Positions 1-12,302 are shown, counted from the first letter of the stretch. The stretch is DNA of 64,000 nucleotides from Oenanthe sinensis (GCA_028671895.1 CM053800.1:8019886-8083885), one strand, 5' to 3'. Numbers and translations: made by a program. Notes: generated by a model not told the origin, from the letters alone.

Positions 1-857
1 GGATGGGAGAACCTCCAATAACGGAGCTGGAGATATTCTATCCAGGGGGTCACCATCTCGAACAATGTAAGGCGTGGCAAATAAGAGTTCGTGATGCCCC
101 GCGAAGCCTGTGAAGGCCTGTCCAATACAGGATCTACCTGTGAAGGCTCTGCTACTGAAGTAGCTTGGTTAACCATCAATTCATTTTCTTTTTCATTGCC
201 AAACAAAGAAAAACGGATTTGTGCATTTAATTGCTTCATCCTTTATACATGTGAAAGCTTATGTGAATCGGCATTTTGGCTAACAGTTACTTCTGGTTCA
301 AAATATATTATCCTTCTTTTACTAGGAGGCAGAGCTGCTTCAGGGGTTTCAACATCCACCTTATTTGGTGCACTAGAAGCACTGACTCCCCCATCTTCAC
401 TCAGTGTTTCAACAATAATAACTGAAGGAGTTGATATAGGTGTTTGTTGTTCTATGACAGGGGTTAGAACCTGTTGGTTTTCAGGCTCATTGTCATTTTC
501 TATTGCCACTGGGAGCATTGGTGTGTGAGTGTCCAGAGTTGGCTGTGATGCATCCAACATAGCGAGATAATCTTCACTAAGTACTAGTGAAAGATCAAAT
601 TCAGGAAGATTACCTGTGTCAGGACTTACCCTTGGAGTTCCAGGGTGATAATATTTTGCATCATCCTCAATCTCATCTTCGTCAGCCATTTCTGTATCAC
701 TTGCTAATGGTTCATTCTCTATTGGTACCTCTTCTTCTTCTTCTTCTTCTTCAATTTCAGGCTCAGGTTCAACTTCAAGGACCTCATCCATTGGATCTTC
801 TTATTCAGGAAGCTCCTCTTGCTGTTCACCTGCTACAGGAAGCATAACACTTTTCAT
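1..857 (-). pseudogene. Acidic hypothetical protein frame, partial, two in-frame stops
   Basis: I do not recognise this protein. On the minus strand an ATG at 857 opens a frame that stays in one phase to the left window edge, about 285 codons, broken by TAA at 803-801 and TAA at 245-243. The largest intact piece starts at an ATG at 791 and has 182 codons. It is very acidic near its start, with a run of eight Glu residues encoded by a CTT-rich tract at 731-753, followed by a Ser/Thr/Pro-rich low-complexity stretch and a short basic PPSKRR motif. No membrane segment or known domain is visible. It lies next to a hAT insertion and a decayed Ty3/gypsy fragment on the same strand, so a decayed accessory ORF of a retroelement is the best guess. 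A decayed host gene is possible. Confidence 0.4.
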
Positions 858-1027
858 GTATATTATCCTCAATGAATTACTAAAAGAAAAAGAAAAGAAA
901 ATACTCGAAAAAAAGTCCTAAAATAAAATACAAAGAGAAAGAAAGAAGAAAAAAATATATATACAAAAAAAGTTAGAAATACTGCCCTAATGCCATTGCA
1001 TGAAGTGCCTCTCCAAATGTCCAGCTC

Positions 1028-2162
1028 TAGAGCTGTTTAACGAACCGAGCTGGTCGATAAAGTCGACTCGACTCGATAAGCTCGGCTCGGCTCGACTCAA
1101 TAAGTAATCGAGTTCGAGTTCGGAAAAAAAAAGTGTCCGATAAGCTTATCGAGCCGAGCCAAGTTTTAGGGGTGTTCGACTCGAACTCAACTCGAACCGT
1201 TAAGTTCGAACTCGACTCGATAAGTTATAATTATTTTTTTAATATTTTCTTTTTTAGTTATTTTAGTCTTTTATTTTTTTTATAAATAATAAATATAATA
1301 TAATATATATTAGAATAAATTATTATGTTATTTAGTATGATATCAATATTATATTTTCATCAGTATAATATTAAAAAATTTAGAACATGATATAGTATTA
1401 TTGCAACTTAAAAATAATAATATAATATTATGTAGTTGTTACTTTAATTTTATAATATATTTTAAATAAATATTGAACTTTTCATATTTCATAGTATTAT
1501 AGATTATTTGATTATTTTTATTTATAGGATATAATTATTGATAATATTTGAACTATAAACTTATAGTAATATTTTTGAAGATATAAATATTAGATTTAAA
1601 ATGTGTTTTTACTTTTCAGTGAATATCGAACCTTTGACATTTGTTAGTATTTGGATAAAAATTTCTATTATACTTATTATATATATGTGATATAATTTAT
1701 AACAAAACTCATAATTTACAAATGTGAAACTAATAAATCATTTCTTTTAAATGGAAACTTTATATGCTGAAATTTAGTAATTTTTTAGTCTGGCTTCAAA
1801 CTCTTCATTTAATTATTAATTATTATATGTATCTTAGTTTGTGTCTCTATTTGTTTAGTACTTTAATGTAAATAAACTCAAATACTAATATGAAAAAATT
1901 TATAAAAAAATTAAAAAAAATATTTTTTAAAATAAAATAAAATTTTGTGATCAACCCGAACTCGAACTAGATCTCGATTGCTGAACCCGAACTCGACTCG
2001 AGTGTTCGCGAGTAGCTCAAACTCGACTCGTTTGTTAACGAACTCGAGTTCGGACACAGAAAAACGTCCGATAAGCTTATCGAGTTTGGCTCGAATCGGT
2101 AAGGAAAAACTCGAACTCGAACTTGATAAGAAAAAACTCGACTCGGTTCGTTTACAACTCTA
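1028..2162. mobile_element. Non-autonomous hAT-type transposon, 1135 bp
   Basis: The element has imperfect terminal inverted repeats. The left end reads TAGAGCTGTTTAACGAACCG and the right end, reverse-complemented, reads TAGAGTTGTAAACGAACCG. It is flanked by a perfect 8-bp duplication TCCAGCTC at 1020-1027 and 2163-2170. An 8-bp duplication with TARNG-type ends is the hAT signature. The first and last ~200 bp are packed with short CTCGA/TCGAG repeats in both orientations, the subterminal repeats in which hAT transposases typically bind, and the core (about 1220-1945) is very AT-rich. There is no transposase frame, so it must have been moved in trans. Confidence 0.85.
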
Positions 2163-2170
2163 TCCAGCTC

Positions 2171-2890
2171 TCTTTAAGTAAAATATAAGGTTGATAGAAG
2201 AGAAGGGGCCCGCTGGAAACCCTCGCCTTCGGCTCCAAGCTGACAAGTTGGTGCTTGTCCTTGGAATTGGAGTGTCAAGGGTTCGAATCCCTTTAGCAAC
2301 AATATTTCCTTATCTTTTTATAGGAAGCTGTTGTGCTGATGTGGCAGGCAACTGTGTACAGGTGGTGCAGACTAAGTTGTTGATAAGGATGATGACGTGG
2401 CTGGTGACGAACCACCAGTTGATTGCTGACGTGGACTGATGACGTGGTAGATGACTGTGCACTGACCGGGCAGACACGTAACTGATGATTAAGCTGGTGA
2501 CTAGGATGCTGCCCAATCCTCCAGTCCACATTATCCACCTGATCGCAGTTGATCCAGCATCCAGCAAAAGAAATTGGTGCCACACTGCGGGGAGAGATGT
2601 TGCTGTGCTTCATAGAATGTAACAGAAATATAGGCACCGCGGTGCGAAAAATTGCACATCCAATTTCTTTTTTTTTCACCATTTTGCAATTTTATTTTAT
2701 TCTTTTATTCCTGAAACACTTCCCACAAAAATTATCAAGTCATCTTGTGGGATTAAAAATAACTAAAAACAATATAAAAAAAAAATCTAACCTAAAAAAG
2801 ATACAAAAATAATATTATTACTACTACTACTAATAATAATAATAATGATAATAATAATATATAAAGTACAAGAAAAAAATATTAACCACG
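2171..2890. other. Non-coding stretch beside the gypsy fragment
   Basis: No supportable gene. It contains a perfect 12-bp palindrome GCACCGCGGTGC (2634-2645), a lone tRNA B-box-like GGTTCGAATCC (2280-2290) without a credible cloverleaf, and several TGACGTGG-like repeats (about 2340-2470). Its position suggests it is part of the same retroelement debris as the adjacent gag-protease remnant. Confidence 0.3.
2812..2863. repeat. Imperfect (ACT/AAT)n microsatellite
   Basis: Trinucleotide tract of TAC/TAA units grading into ATA, about 50 bp, in AT-rich flanks. It is ordinary slippage sequence. Confidence 0.85.
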
Positions 2891-4286
2891 GGTTACCTCC
2901 CAAAAAACGTTTGTTTAACGTCATTAGCTTGACGAATGTGCTTCTTCCGATTTTTATGGTGGAAATTTTGAAATAGTCTCGAATCTCACCGCATGAACAG
3001 ACTGTTCAGCTTTTTCCACAAGTTCATTCGTACTATTCACTACATAAGTACTCACTTGAAGAAAAGGCTCTTTAATTTTTTGATTGAGATCAAACTCAAC
3101 CTTCTCTTGGCCCACGTTCAATGAGAGTTTACCATCTCTAACATCTATTTTTGTTCCAGCTGTAGCTAAGAATTGTCTTCCCAAGATAATTGGAATATTT
3201 GCATCCTCGTTCATCTCTAAAACTACAAAGTCACATGGAATGACAAATTTATCCACTTTTACCAAAAAATCCTCAAGAACAACCAATGGATATTTTATTG
3301 TTCTATCTGCAAGTTGAAGTGAGATTTTAGTCTTCTTTAACCACCCTAATCCAAGGCTTTCATAAAGAGAGTGTGGCATTAAACTTACACTTGCCCCTAA
3401 ATCACACAACGCACTTTTTACTTCAACTTTCCCAATGGTGCATGGCAAGGAAAAACTCCCAGGATCCTTAAGTTTAGGAGGAATCTTGAGTTGAATGATT
3501 GCACTGCACTCTTCATTAAGAGTTATTGTTTTTACCTCCTCTAACTTCTTCCTATTCAACAATACCTCTTTCATAAATTTCGTACATGGGCATTTGAGCC
3601 AAAGCATCAACAAAGGGAATGCTAATGTGAATCTCCCGAAACATCTTCAAGAACTCTTTATATTTTTTCTCTAACTTCTAGTTTTTTAATCTTTGGGGAA
3701 AAGGTAGTGGAGGCACGTATGGTTTGATCGGAGTTTTAGGCATGGTCTCTTTCTCTTTTGGCTCCTCGTTATTTTCAAAAATCTCCACTTCAGCTTGAAA
3801 TGCTTTTCTCTTTTTAGGGGGAAGAAGTATATTCTTTGATTTTGAAACTTTAATTTCAAGTAATACTCTTCCGCTCCTCAAAGTGACAGCCTTGCAGTGC
3901 TCTTTGACATTCACATCAGGTTGACTCGGTAGTGCTCCTTGTTCAGGCACACCAATTTTGTTAGCAATCTGACTAATTTGCACTTCTAACATCTTTTGTG
4001 AAGATGCCATTTGATCAAATCTTGATTCAACCTTTTTAAATTTGGTCTCTATATTTGCAAAAGCCCCGCTAGTCCATTGTATCATCTTGCTTAGTGCAAC
4101 TTCCCAATCAGCAGATTTTTTCTTCTCTTTCGATGGAGTTAAAATTTGTTGTGATGCGTGATACGATTGACGTGGGTGAAAACCTGGGGGATGGTTTTGA
4201 TTTGGAGTGTAGTAGAAATTATTTTGTACTGACCATGATTGTATTCCCTGAATAATGAAGTGTTTAAGATCTATTCTAGTACTCAA
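2885..4286 (-). pseudogene. Ty3/gypsy gag-protease remnant (Athila/Tat-like)
   Basis: Two minus-strand frames read in the order expected for a gypsy element. 4286-3678 (202 codons) is the C-terminal part of gag, with a heptad-like helical stretch, a PPGF motif and a Pro-rich end. 3613-2954 (219 codons) is a retropepsin. Its active-site region reads CDLGASVSLMP, the DLGA form usual in plant Athila/Tat gypsy elements, followed by the flap-side LADRTIKYPL and the ILGRQFLATAG strand typical of the fold. The pieces are separated by a stop near 3678 and a frameshift near 3560-3570. No reverse transcriptase or integrase follows towards lower coordinates, and TAA codons accumulate by 2900. This is an old truncated fragment. 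Confidence 0.8.
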
Positions 4287-4289
4287 CGT

Positions 4290-6763
4290 GGGAGCTATTA
4301 ACTCGCATGACTTGTCATGTTGAAACTTGTGTATTTATATTCTTGGTTTATAGAGCATGCTTTTAAACTAAGCACACCTGCACGCTCTGTATTTGTGTTT
4401 GTATTACAATTCTATCTTTTTTAGAAAAGTAAGTCTTGTTTTCTTGGAAACCGTTAAAAACACTTTTATATTAGATTTTGTAAAATAATTAGTGGCAGTT
4501 GTGTATTACAAAGTGAGATAAGATAGAGTTTTGAGAGAGAACTTGAGTAAGAATTGAAGGGATTCACTCCAAGTTCAAGATATTTTCTCAAGTTGTATCT
4601 TCTTAACTTTATACTTTTATAGCCATGGTTTTCATTATTAAAATATGTTTATTTTCTTTCTTCGTTATGAGTAACTAATTCTCTAATATGGGGATTAGAT
4701 AGTATTCATTGGTTTGAGATGTTTGTTTAATATTGTATTGTGATTTCTCTGCTTTGCTAATCTGTCATTCAGCGCTTAACACAATTATAGGAGTCGCGAA
4801 CCTTTAATTGTATATGTAGGGGTTATTAAAGAACCAGGAGAGGAGTTATAATTCTAGTTCATAATATAATAGACATAAGTTAATTATTTAATTGGGAGAT
4901 TAATATGTGATTTATGAAACTAAAATCCTTGGGTCTTGGTAGCTTATAGTTTTACTTTAATTGATCATGAGAGTGACAGTTATGGCACAATTGTAAGTAT
5001 TATATTGTATCTTGGGAGAGAACATTATAAATTCTAGAAGGATTGTTTTAGCAGAGTAAGAGACTTTTATGTCACAATTGATAGACATTCATCAATTCCA
5101 ATGAAGAACCATATTTCCTGGATTGCTTTTTATCATCGTTAAATCACAATTTTATTTACTCATTAGTTTAATTTAGTAAATAACAAAAACACAAATCAAT
5201 TCTTTTACACTTCTAGATATTAAGAAATAGTATACTTGACCTTATATTAATATCAGTCCTTCCCTGCGAAAGATACACTACTCAAATACTCGACAACAGT
5301 ATGATGATGTGTAGAGATTTGTATCATTACTGAATTCTTGTAAAATTCATATCTAATTCGCTATTGTTGGATCATTGCGATTTTATTGTACATGGAAAGG
5401 TATTTCACTTATTTAGAACTTTTGTTCTTTGAGTTCTTTGAATTTCAGTCTTAAAGTATGTCAAAATCTGTCGTTTATCAAATCCCTCCGTGTTAAAACG
5501 AGTTGTTGTGTTACAACTTTGAAAATTCGTAGTAAATTGAGTTTTTATCCAACAATTATGAGTAATATCATTTTGGAAAGGTCCTTTCAAACTCTACATT
5601 TTTCGTTCACACTATGTTAACAGATTCCGTGATTTTAAGATCCGAAACATTAAAATACTAGCCTGATTACGTACTGATTCTGTTCTAGCAGCCCGTATTT
5701 ATTTATTTTCTGTATTATTTGCTTCTCCGTTTTTTATGAGACTTATCATTCTAGAAAGCTCTCCTAATTTTCTACAACTTTTGTGTTTTGAACTTTTTCA
5801 GATTTTGTCATCTGTTTAGTCTAAAATTGCTATTTCTGAACTGGTCTAGTATATAAATTATTGTGATGTATATATGATTGTTGTTATTATATTTGTTAGA
5901 GGTTGTGGTATTAGTACTTGCTTCATTGTCGAATTGTTTGGTGGTTAATTTTATACCTAACTATAGAGTAATGCCTAAGGTCTCTATGTGATTTTATTTT
6001 CAGGACATGACATGGAGATCGAGGTAAGTGAATTTTCGTTGCTCACTTATATTATTAAATATGTTTTTATTCGATTTATTTGTACTATTTTCGAAATATA
6101 TGATTGATTTGATTATCGAAAATAGAAAATAGAAAAGACCTTCAAAACTCCCTAGTTTTAGTTGCGTATCGAATTATAAAACCCAGTCACTGGGATAGTG
6201 TGACATATAGAACTAGTTTACGTATGTTCCGGAACACATTGATACCTTGTTGAGTTAAGTTTTGCTTGTCTTAACGAGTGACGTAAACTAGCCCCTATTG
6301 AAGTATAGAAGCCATGTCACTGGTATAGTGTGACCGTAATTTAGGACTGTGAGATTAACTTTTGAATGGATTATTTAGATTTTAACATCGTTTTAAAAGT
6401 TTGAGAATTGTTTTCGAAAGTATATTATTTTGAGCCGTCGAACGATAGTTATTTGCTGAGTTTTGCAGCTCATTATTTTTAACATATTTCAGGTTAAGCT
6501 TTTGATTGAATAAGGATGCGAGACTTGCAGATTTTCATTGTACTTGATTTATGATAATTATTGAATAAGACATGTTTGGTTGGAAGAATTTCGTATTTGT
6601 TAGTTATTGAATATGTGGAGCAGCAACTCTTAACTTTTACTTTTATCGTTTCGATTAGTATATATGACTTTTGGTTGATTATTGTTTGAATTTATTGAAT
6701 AAATATTTGATTATTATATGTTAATATTGATTTAATATTCCAAAAAAGGGTCGAGATGTTACA
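4290..6763. other. AT-rich retroelement debris, LTR-like 3' end
   Basis: No coding frame above background. Two near-copies of CACTGG(G/T)ATAGTGTGAC lie at about 6187 and 6317, and TGGAAAGGT occurs at about 5394 and 5574. The block from about 5360 ends near 6763 in GGGTCGAGATGTTACA, which resembles the end of chromovirus-type Ty3/gypsy LTRs as I remember them. I could not find paired termini or a target duplication, so a decayed solo LTR is only a guess. Confidence 0.3.
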
Positions 6764-6841
6764 AGAAGTTTCAAACTATTATATACTCTATATAATTGGT
6801 GTAAATTATTATCGGGTCTCACATTAAAAAAAGGGAGAAAT

Positions 6842-6847
6842 ATTAAA

Positions 6848-6880
<33 letters not shown>

Positions 6881-6897
6881 TATTATTATACTTATTC
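6842..6897. repeat. (AAT)n/(ATT)n microsatellite with internal inversion
   Basis: AATAATAATAAT-type units turn into ATTATTATT, giving a weak self-complementary AT tract of about 50 bp. Confidence 0.8.
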
Positions 6898-7048
6898 TTC
6901 ATACGTACTGGATCGTCTTCTATTCATAATGTTTTTAAATATTTAATATGAATATTAAAGACTAATTATCATCCAATTTTTTTAATGGACAAAAATTATG
7001 TAATCTAGTGTCCAAGACTCCACCCAAAAATGAAGACAAGCTAAAATA

Positions 7049-7222
7049 TCCTCCTTCCGTTTTGGTTACAAATGATTTTACTTTTTGACACACATGTTTA
7101 AGTGCTTTGATTGTATAATAAAAATTAGTCTTTTAATTTTTTTCTTTAAAATTAAAATGTGAAATCAATATTTTAATTTAGAAGAAGAAAATTTCAAAAC
7201 GACTTATAAAAAATGAAGGAAG
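7049..7222. mobile_element. Degenerate Stowaway MITE, 174 bp
   Basis: The left end TCCTCCTTCCGTTTTGG and the right end ATGAAGGAAGT are inverted relatives of the Stowaway terminus CTCCCTCCGT. TA dinucleotides flank both sides (7047-7048 and 7223-7224). There is no coding capacity. Such elements are moved by Tc1/mariner-type transposases. Confidence 0.65.
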
Positions 7223-7224
7223 TA

Positions 7225-8936
7225 TATTTATCCAAGGACAAATATAATAAATTATACATTTAGAATATTAGTGGATTAAAAATCAAATCCAAATTCTTTC
7301 GAATTTAAAAATTAACTTCAAATTAAAATTTAAATCTAAAATTTTGGATTCGATTGAAACAAATCATATCGGATATATTATCGGATCGGATAATTTTATA
7401 ATCTTTAAATTTATTCCGACGCCCTGCTAGGAAGGTCAAAACTATTTGTAATATTCTATTTAGATTTTCCAGTTAGATGTTTTATATATTTGTTCGAAAT
7501 GTTAAATATATATTAATGACAACAAATTTTTGTAGCTAGTTAAGTTTTGATGTTTTAATAATTCGTCTGGGAAAAATATACAAATTAAAGTCCCCTTTTT
7601 TTTTTTGTTTGTGTACTTGCTGGTAAATGATATGACAATACCTTGTGGTCCTAAATACTTCCGCCTAATAATTGTACTTCCAATATATAGATATATATGA
7701 GATATTTTTTTACACTGATGTAGTACCTTTTTTATATATTACTACGCTCAATCAATTTTATAAATATTAAAAAAAACGAATTGTTACTGGAGTACTTTTT
7801 ATTGTTCTAAAAGTTACTGTAGAAAGGTTAACACTAACATGAAATGATATAATATTAATACTGAACTGAAACTTGTATTTATTTAATTATATATATATAT
7901 ATTTAAATAATTTAATTTATATCCTTACAAATGAGTATCGGTTCTCATCTAATTTTTGAATTTATAGATCGAATTTAAAAAAAAGTTGAGAGAATTTGTG
8001 AATTAGTTACTTAAAATAAGGATTGCGCAAAAGAGAATAAAACTTTTACATATTTAATTCATTTTCTAACTGTTTTCTATAATATTTAAACGATCAAAGA
8101 ACTCTCACAATTTTATAATAATTCTGACCAAATAGATTGACTCGTCCAATTTTGACGAATTAAATCAGTTCTCGACCAATTATTATAAAAGTACTAATTT
8201 TTAGTCAGATTTTAACTTAAAAGTAATACTATAAATCTTAAATTATATTTCAAAAAATGTTTTTAAATGATGTAAATTTAATGATTTGTCATTATGTTAT
8301 ATTTTAATTAATAAATTTATGCGAGTATAATATTCCATTATTATTAATTAAGAGCCAATCAGAATTGATATTTGATAAATATTTTTAAAAATAATATATT
8401 TAGGAATATGATTAGCATTTGAAATTTTAGATTTGATCAAATAAGTTGATCAGAATTTGAATTTGAATTTTATTTGATAACCAATACAATCAAGGTACAT
8501 GATAATTCGAAATGACAATTCAAATTTTATTATTTGTAATATATCATTTAAAATAAAATTCATGAATCGATGACAATTCGTCTGAGAATCATTTCAAAAA
8601 TATCGTCAGGGACAGACCATCTCAGATAATAAATCTTATAAATGAGTATTTGTTCCAACAAATTTTGAGATGGGCGAGAATCATCGTCAAAATATTTATG
8701 AATTATATTTTAAGAGTTGAAAATAAGTTTTTACTCATTTTTAAAGACTATGATCAGATAGTTGTACGTGTACTGTACATCATTACTCTGCCAAGAGGTA
8801 CGTTGACATCAGTTTAGTACGTGCACAGTATAAAGTTCCAATTAGCAACAAATTATAAAAAAATATATAGACAGCTACATGAGATTATATGGAAGGGGGC
8901 ATAGTAGCTAGGGGTATCAGGAATCATCTACGAAAA
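7225..8936. other. AT-rich spacer, nothing recognisable
   Basis: No frame, RNA gene or clear repeat boundary. The part at about 7260-7440, rich in GATTCGAT/ATCGGAT words, resembles the subterminal region of the hAT-like element at 21420-22203, but I found no ends. Confidence 0.5.
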
Positions 8937-8941
8937 CTACT

Positions 8942-9160
8942 GGCCTGTTTGGCTGGACTTAAAAATAAGTTTTTTTGGACTTATTTTCGCGTAAAAATTT
9001 CATATTTTGATAAATGTTTTTTATACAAGTATTTAATGTATATTTGAGATTCTATAAGTTGCAAAAAAAAGTCAACTTTTTTCAGAAAAAAGTTAGGAAT
9101 CTCTAACTTTGTCTTAAAATAAGTTGACTTATTCTGGAAAAAAGTTCCCCCAAACACCCC
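8942..9160. mobile_element. Short MITE with GGCCTGTTTGG-type ends
   Basis: The left end GGCCTGTTTGGCTGGACTT and the reverse-complemented right end GGGGTGTTTGGGGGAACTT form an imperfect terminal inverted repeat. CTACT occurs directly outside both ends (8937-8941 and 9161-9165). The interior contains AAAGTCAACTT and AAGTTGACTT arms that extend the hairpin. Superfamily is uncertain because neither a clear 3-bp nor 8-bp duplication is seen. Confidence 0.6.
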
Positions 9161-9371
9161 CTACTAAAATATGAAAGAGGTCTACTAGAAATACAAGGTA
9201 AAAAGAATATTGCAACAGTTTGTTTAATGGGAAAAAGATGAATTGACTAACGATATGACAACACACGAACTTAATTATAGTGAAGTTTACTTTTCAAATT
9301 TTGTTTAAATGAGTTAAAAGTTTAAAGCTAATTATGAAATCTAACTTTTATCTCAAAAATCAAAGTAACTA

Positions 9372-9597
9372 ACCCCTCACTCCACCTATTTGTTTACGTT
9401 TTATAGAAAATACGCGACACGCATTTTAAAATACATATAAAATATAATTTCATAATTTTTTTTTTGAATAAAAATTTAAACATTTAATTTTTATTAAAAA
9501 CAAAAAATTGTAAAAATAAATTACGGAACTATACTTTATATGCACCTGTGACATACCATCTCTTCGAAACGTAAACAAATGAGTGGGACGGAGGGAG
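9372..9597. mobile_element. Stowaway MITE, 226 bp
   Basis: The right terminus ends GGGACGGAGGGAG followed by TA, and the left terminus is a decayed inverted copy preceded by TA (9370-9371, 9598-9599). Both inner arms carry ATTTGTTTACG or its complement and pair over much of the element length. Confidence 0.75.
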
Positions 9598-9847
9598 TAA
9601 CAATGTATTTGAGAACATTTAATTAATTTTAAATAATAAATTTATATCTATATTTACATATCTTGAATTTCAAATAAAATTTAAATTTTTTAATTATTTC
9701 ACTTAATTAATATAAGATTTTAAACAAAATACAAAAACAATTGATTTGAATTTAAAAACTTGTTTTTCCGGACAGAAGGCATTCTACCCTTTTGGTCCCA
9801 CTATTGTGGGAGTAATGAAATCTGGCTAGTCCGTCTATACAGAGGGT

Positions 9848-10076
9848 GTCTCGCGTACCTTTTTTCTGGAAATAAGTCCTTATTTTTGAAAAAAATTCGG
9901 AAAAAAGTAGGTATGTATATACTTTTTTGAAAATAAGTAACTTATTTTTTAATTTTAAGATGATATTTGATTTTAAAATTCTAAAATAAATATTTATCTT
10001 AAAAAAAATAAAAATATATAAAAAAATATATGAAAATAAATAACTTATTTTAATTTTAAAAAAACCAAACCGCGAC
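9848..10076. mobile_element. AT-rich MITE, copy 1 of a two-copy family
   Basis: The element shares ordered blocks (GGAAATAAG, AAAATAAGTAACTTATTTTTTA, ATTTGATTTTAAAATTCTAAAA, AAATATTTATCTT) with the reverse complement of 13262-13480. The end near 10070 reads AAAACCAAACCGCGAC, a GTTTGG-type terminus. The left boundary is approximate and no target duplication is clear. Confidence 0.55.
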
Positions 10077-10498
10077 CTAGGCAGCTAGCTAACCAATTCT
10101 ACGTATCTGCAATATTTCAAGTCAGCTGGTCTCCATCTATTGCTTTTCTGAGAAATACTTACACCTGTGTGAGTAGATCGTTCAACTCTCTGCTGCATAG
10201 CCTGCATGTGAACCGAGAGATCTGGCATGCCCACAAGAACTTGAAGACAATACACAGCGATTCATCATTTTTAACTATTATTCTTGTACTTGTATGGTAA
10301 TTATGGTAACCAGATGGTTGAGAAACAACCCATTTAGTTAGGGACTGGGAGTCTGTAAACAGGGAAACATCCTTAGCTAGTTAGTTGGGACTTGGGACAC
10401 ATGCATGAAAAGGAGGGGGTTACTGTATAATTTACTAGTACGGTATTGATTTTGCTGAAGTTTCTAAACTAGGGTTTCATAACTTAGGAAAAACAATA
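10077..10498. other. Spacer between MITEs
   Basis: No frame or repeat boundary recognised in this roughly 420-bp stretch of mixed composition. Confidence 0.5.
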
Positions 10499-10755
10499 CT
10501 CCCTCCGTCACAAAATACTTTTCCTGTTTTGACTTTTTGTACTGTTCATTGTAAGCGATTGACTACTAATTTACACATAATTTATAAGACAAAATATAGT
10601 CATGAGTGATTTTGTTTGATTCGTATTTGTGAGTACTTTAATACAATAAATTTTTTATATTTAATACTAATACGAAATTAAAGATATTAACGATCAAAAA
10701 GTGTGTGTTGGCAAGCGTGCACATGATTAACAGGAAAAGTAAATGACGGAGGGAG
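10499..10755. mobile_element. Stowaway MITE, 257 bp
   Basis: It starts CTCCCTCCGTCACAAAATAC and ends GACGGAGGGAG, with TA on both sides (10497-10498 and 10756-10757). The second arm AACAGGAAAAGTAAATGAC is the inverted partner of ACTTTTCCTG at the left. Confidence 0.85.
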
Positions 10756-10774
10756 TATTGAGGTCTAGGTATAA

Positions 10775-11138
10775 GAGTCTGCTTGACTAAACTTAAAATT
10801 GTAACTTATGATTTGAAGTGACTCAACCTGATAAACTAAGAGCTTAAAATGACGCATATTTGTGTAATTTTGACTTATGAGTTCTAAAAATATAATAATA
10901 AAAATAAAAGTGACTTATGAATAATTTAATACATATGGATAACTTTTATTAAAATAGAAAAATAAAAAAAAATAAGTCAATGAAAAAAGTACATAATACT
11001 TACTTTTGATTTTAAGTCAGTTTCTGACTTATTTTTGACTTTAAATCGGTTTCTAACTTATTATACAAATGTACATTTTTCAATTTAAAATGAGAAACAG
11101 CTTTAAACCCAGTTTTAAGCCATTTGCCAAACAGGCTC
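10775..11138. mobile_element. Tourist/Harbinger-type MITE, 364 bp
   Basis: The left terminus GAGTCTGCTTGAC and the reverse-complemented right terminus GAGCCTGTTTGGC are imperfect inverted repeats. They are flanked by the trinucleotide TAA (10772-10774 and 11139-11141), the duplication typical of PIF/Harbinger elements. It begins only 17 bp after the TA of the preceding Stowaway MITE. No coding capacity. Confidence 0.75.
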
Positions 11139-11141
11139 TAA

Positions 11142-12140
11142 ATGTTAAAGTATGATTTACATTTTATTGTATGATTTATTGATTAATTTAACACTTAAAT
11201 GTTTGTTAATTTTTTAAGGAAAAGAACGGTTTAGCCCTTTGTTTTACATTTTCTTGACAAAATATTAGAATTTAGAGGTTTAATTGATATTAATAATCAT
11301 TAATTAAAAGCTAAAGTACGTTGTTTTCTGGTTAATGTAGTTTAGCAGGGCAAAATTGCAAATCGCTCTTAATGTCGTTGTTCATATGGTAAATATTGGT
11401 TCTGTGTAATTCTTGATGGATTTCAGTCCCATTCGCTAGGTAAGACTTACTGAATTATAAATGTTTGTGTTTTCTAGTGACCACAACTATATATATATTC
11501 TAAGGTGTTAAATAAAATAATCAAATGGATCCTATATATTTAGGATATACATAGCATAGGTAGCAAGAATTTGAATAGAGATCTCTACTACCTAAAAGAT
11601 CACCTTTAGGTATATGACAAACTTTCTTTAAACAACCAAGGATAAATTTTTAGAAGTATATAAAAGTATATAACTTAAAAAAAAATCAGCAACCTATTTC
11701 ATAGTCAAGTTAGAAACAAAAGTAAATAGTTACTAGTTACTCCAAATAGTGTAGTTTAGCATACATGCCATTATATCTATTAATAAAACTCATACATAAA
11801 TTTGAAATGAAATATTAATGTAGAAATTAGTAATAAAAAGAAAATTTATTGTATAATGTACTCAAAGTCATACGATAATGTAGCAAATAATTTATTGTAT
11901 ATTGTATAACATACGGTAATGTGATTGAATCACACTAGACAGCTGAATTTAAAAGCAGTGTACTAAAAGTTGATGAAAATATTGTGGGAAACACAAAAGT
12001 AGCACAATCTAATGATAAAGGACGGGTAGAGTAGCAGTGTCTGATGATAAAACTGTTCCATACCCCTGAACTAAATCTTTTTCGCAGCTCTGCTTTAGAT
12101 TTTCATGTCCCTAGGTTTTTTCTCTCTGCGTGTATTACCC
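11142..12140. other. Spacer upstream of the MIR319 locus
   Basis: About 1 kb with no protein frame or repeat ends. The last few hundred bases probably include the MIR319 promoter, but apart from the TATA box below I cannot assign elements. Confidence 0.5.
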
Positions 12141-12149
12141 CGTGTCTAT

Positions 12150-12162
12150 GCCTATATATATG
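12150..12162 (+). promoter_or_regulatory. Probable TATA box of the MIR319 transcript
   Basis: CCTATATATATGC lies about 155 bp upstream of the foldback and is followed at the usual distance by a CT-rich stretch (CTCATCTCTTCCTTCACAC) suited to transcription initiation. Assignment rests on position only. Confidence 0.5.
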
Positions 12163-12302
12163 CTCATCTCTTCCTTCACACTTTATTAACTTCTCCATTT
12201 TCAATAAGCAATCTTTAAATTGTACTCTATTTATACATGTCTGGTACTTGTGCTTGTATATTTGTATTGGTATAGTTGTGATTTAAAAAAAATGGTATTA
12301 GA

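Noticed and set aside
2280..2290. tRNA B-box-like word, possible tRNA or SINE
   Set aside because: No matching A box, acceptor stem or anticodon arm could be drawn around it.
12044..12286. 80-codon frame upstream of MIR319
   Set aside because: It spans the TATA box and likely transcription start, and has no motif. It is a chance frame.
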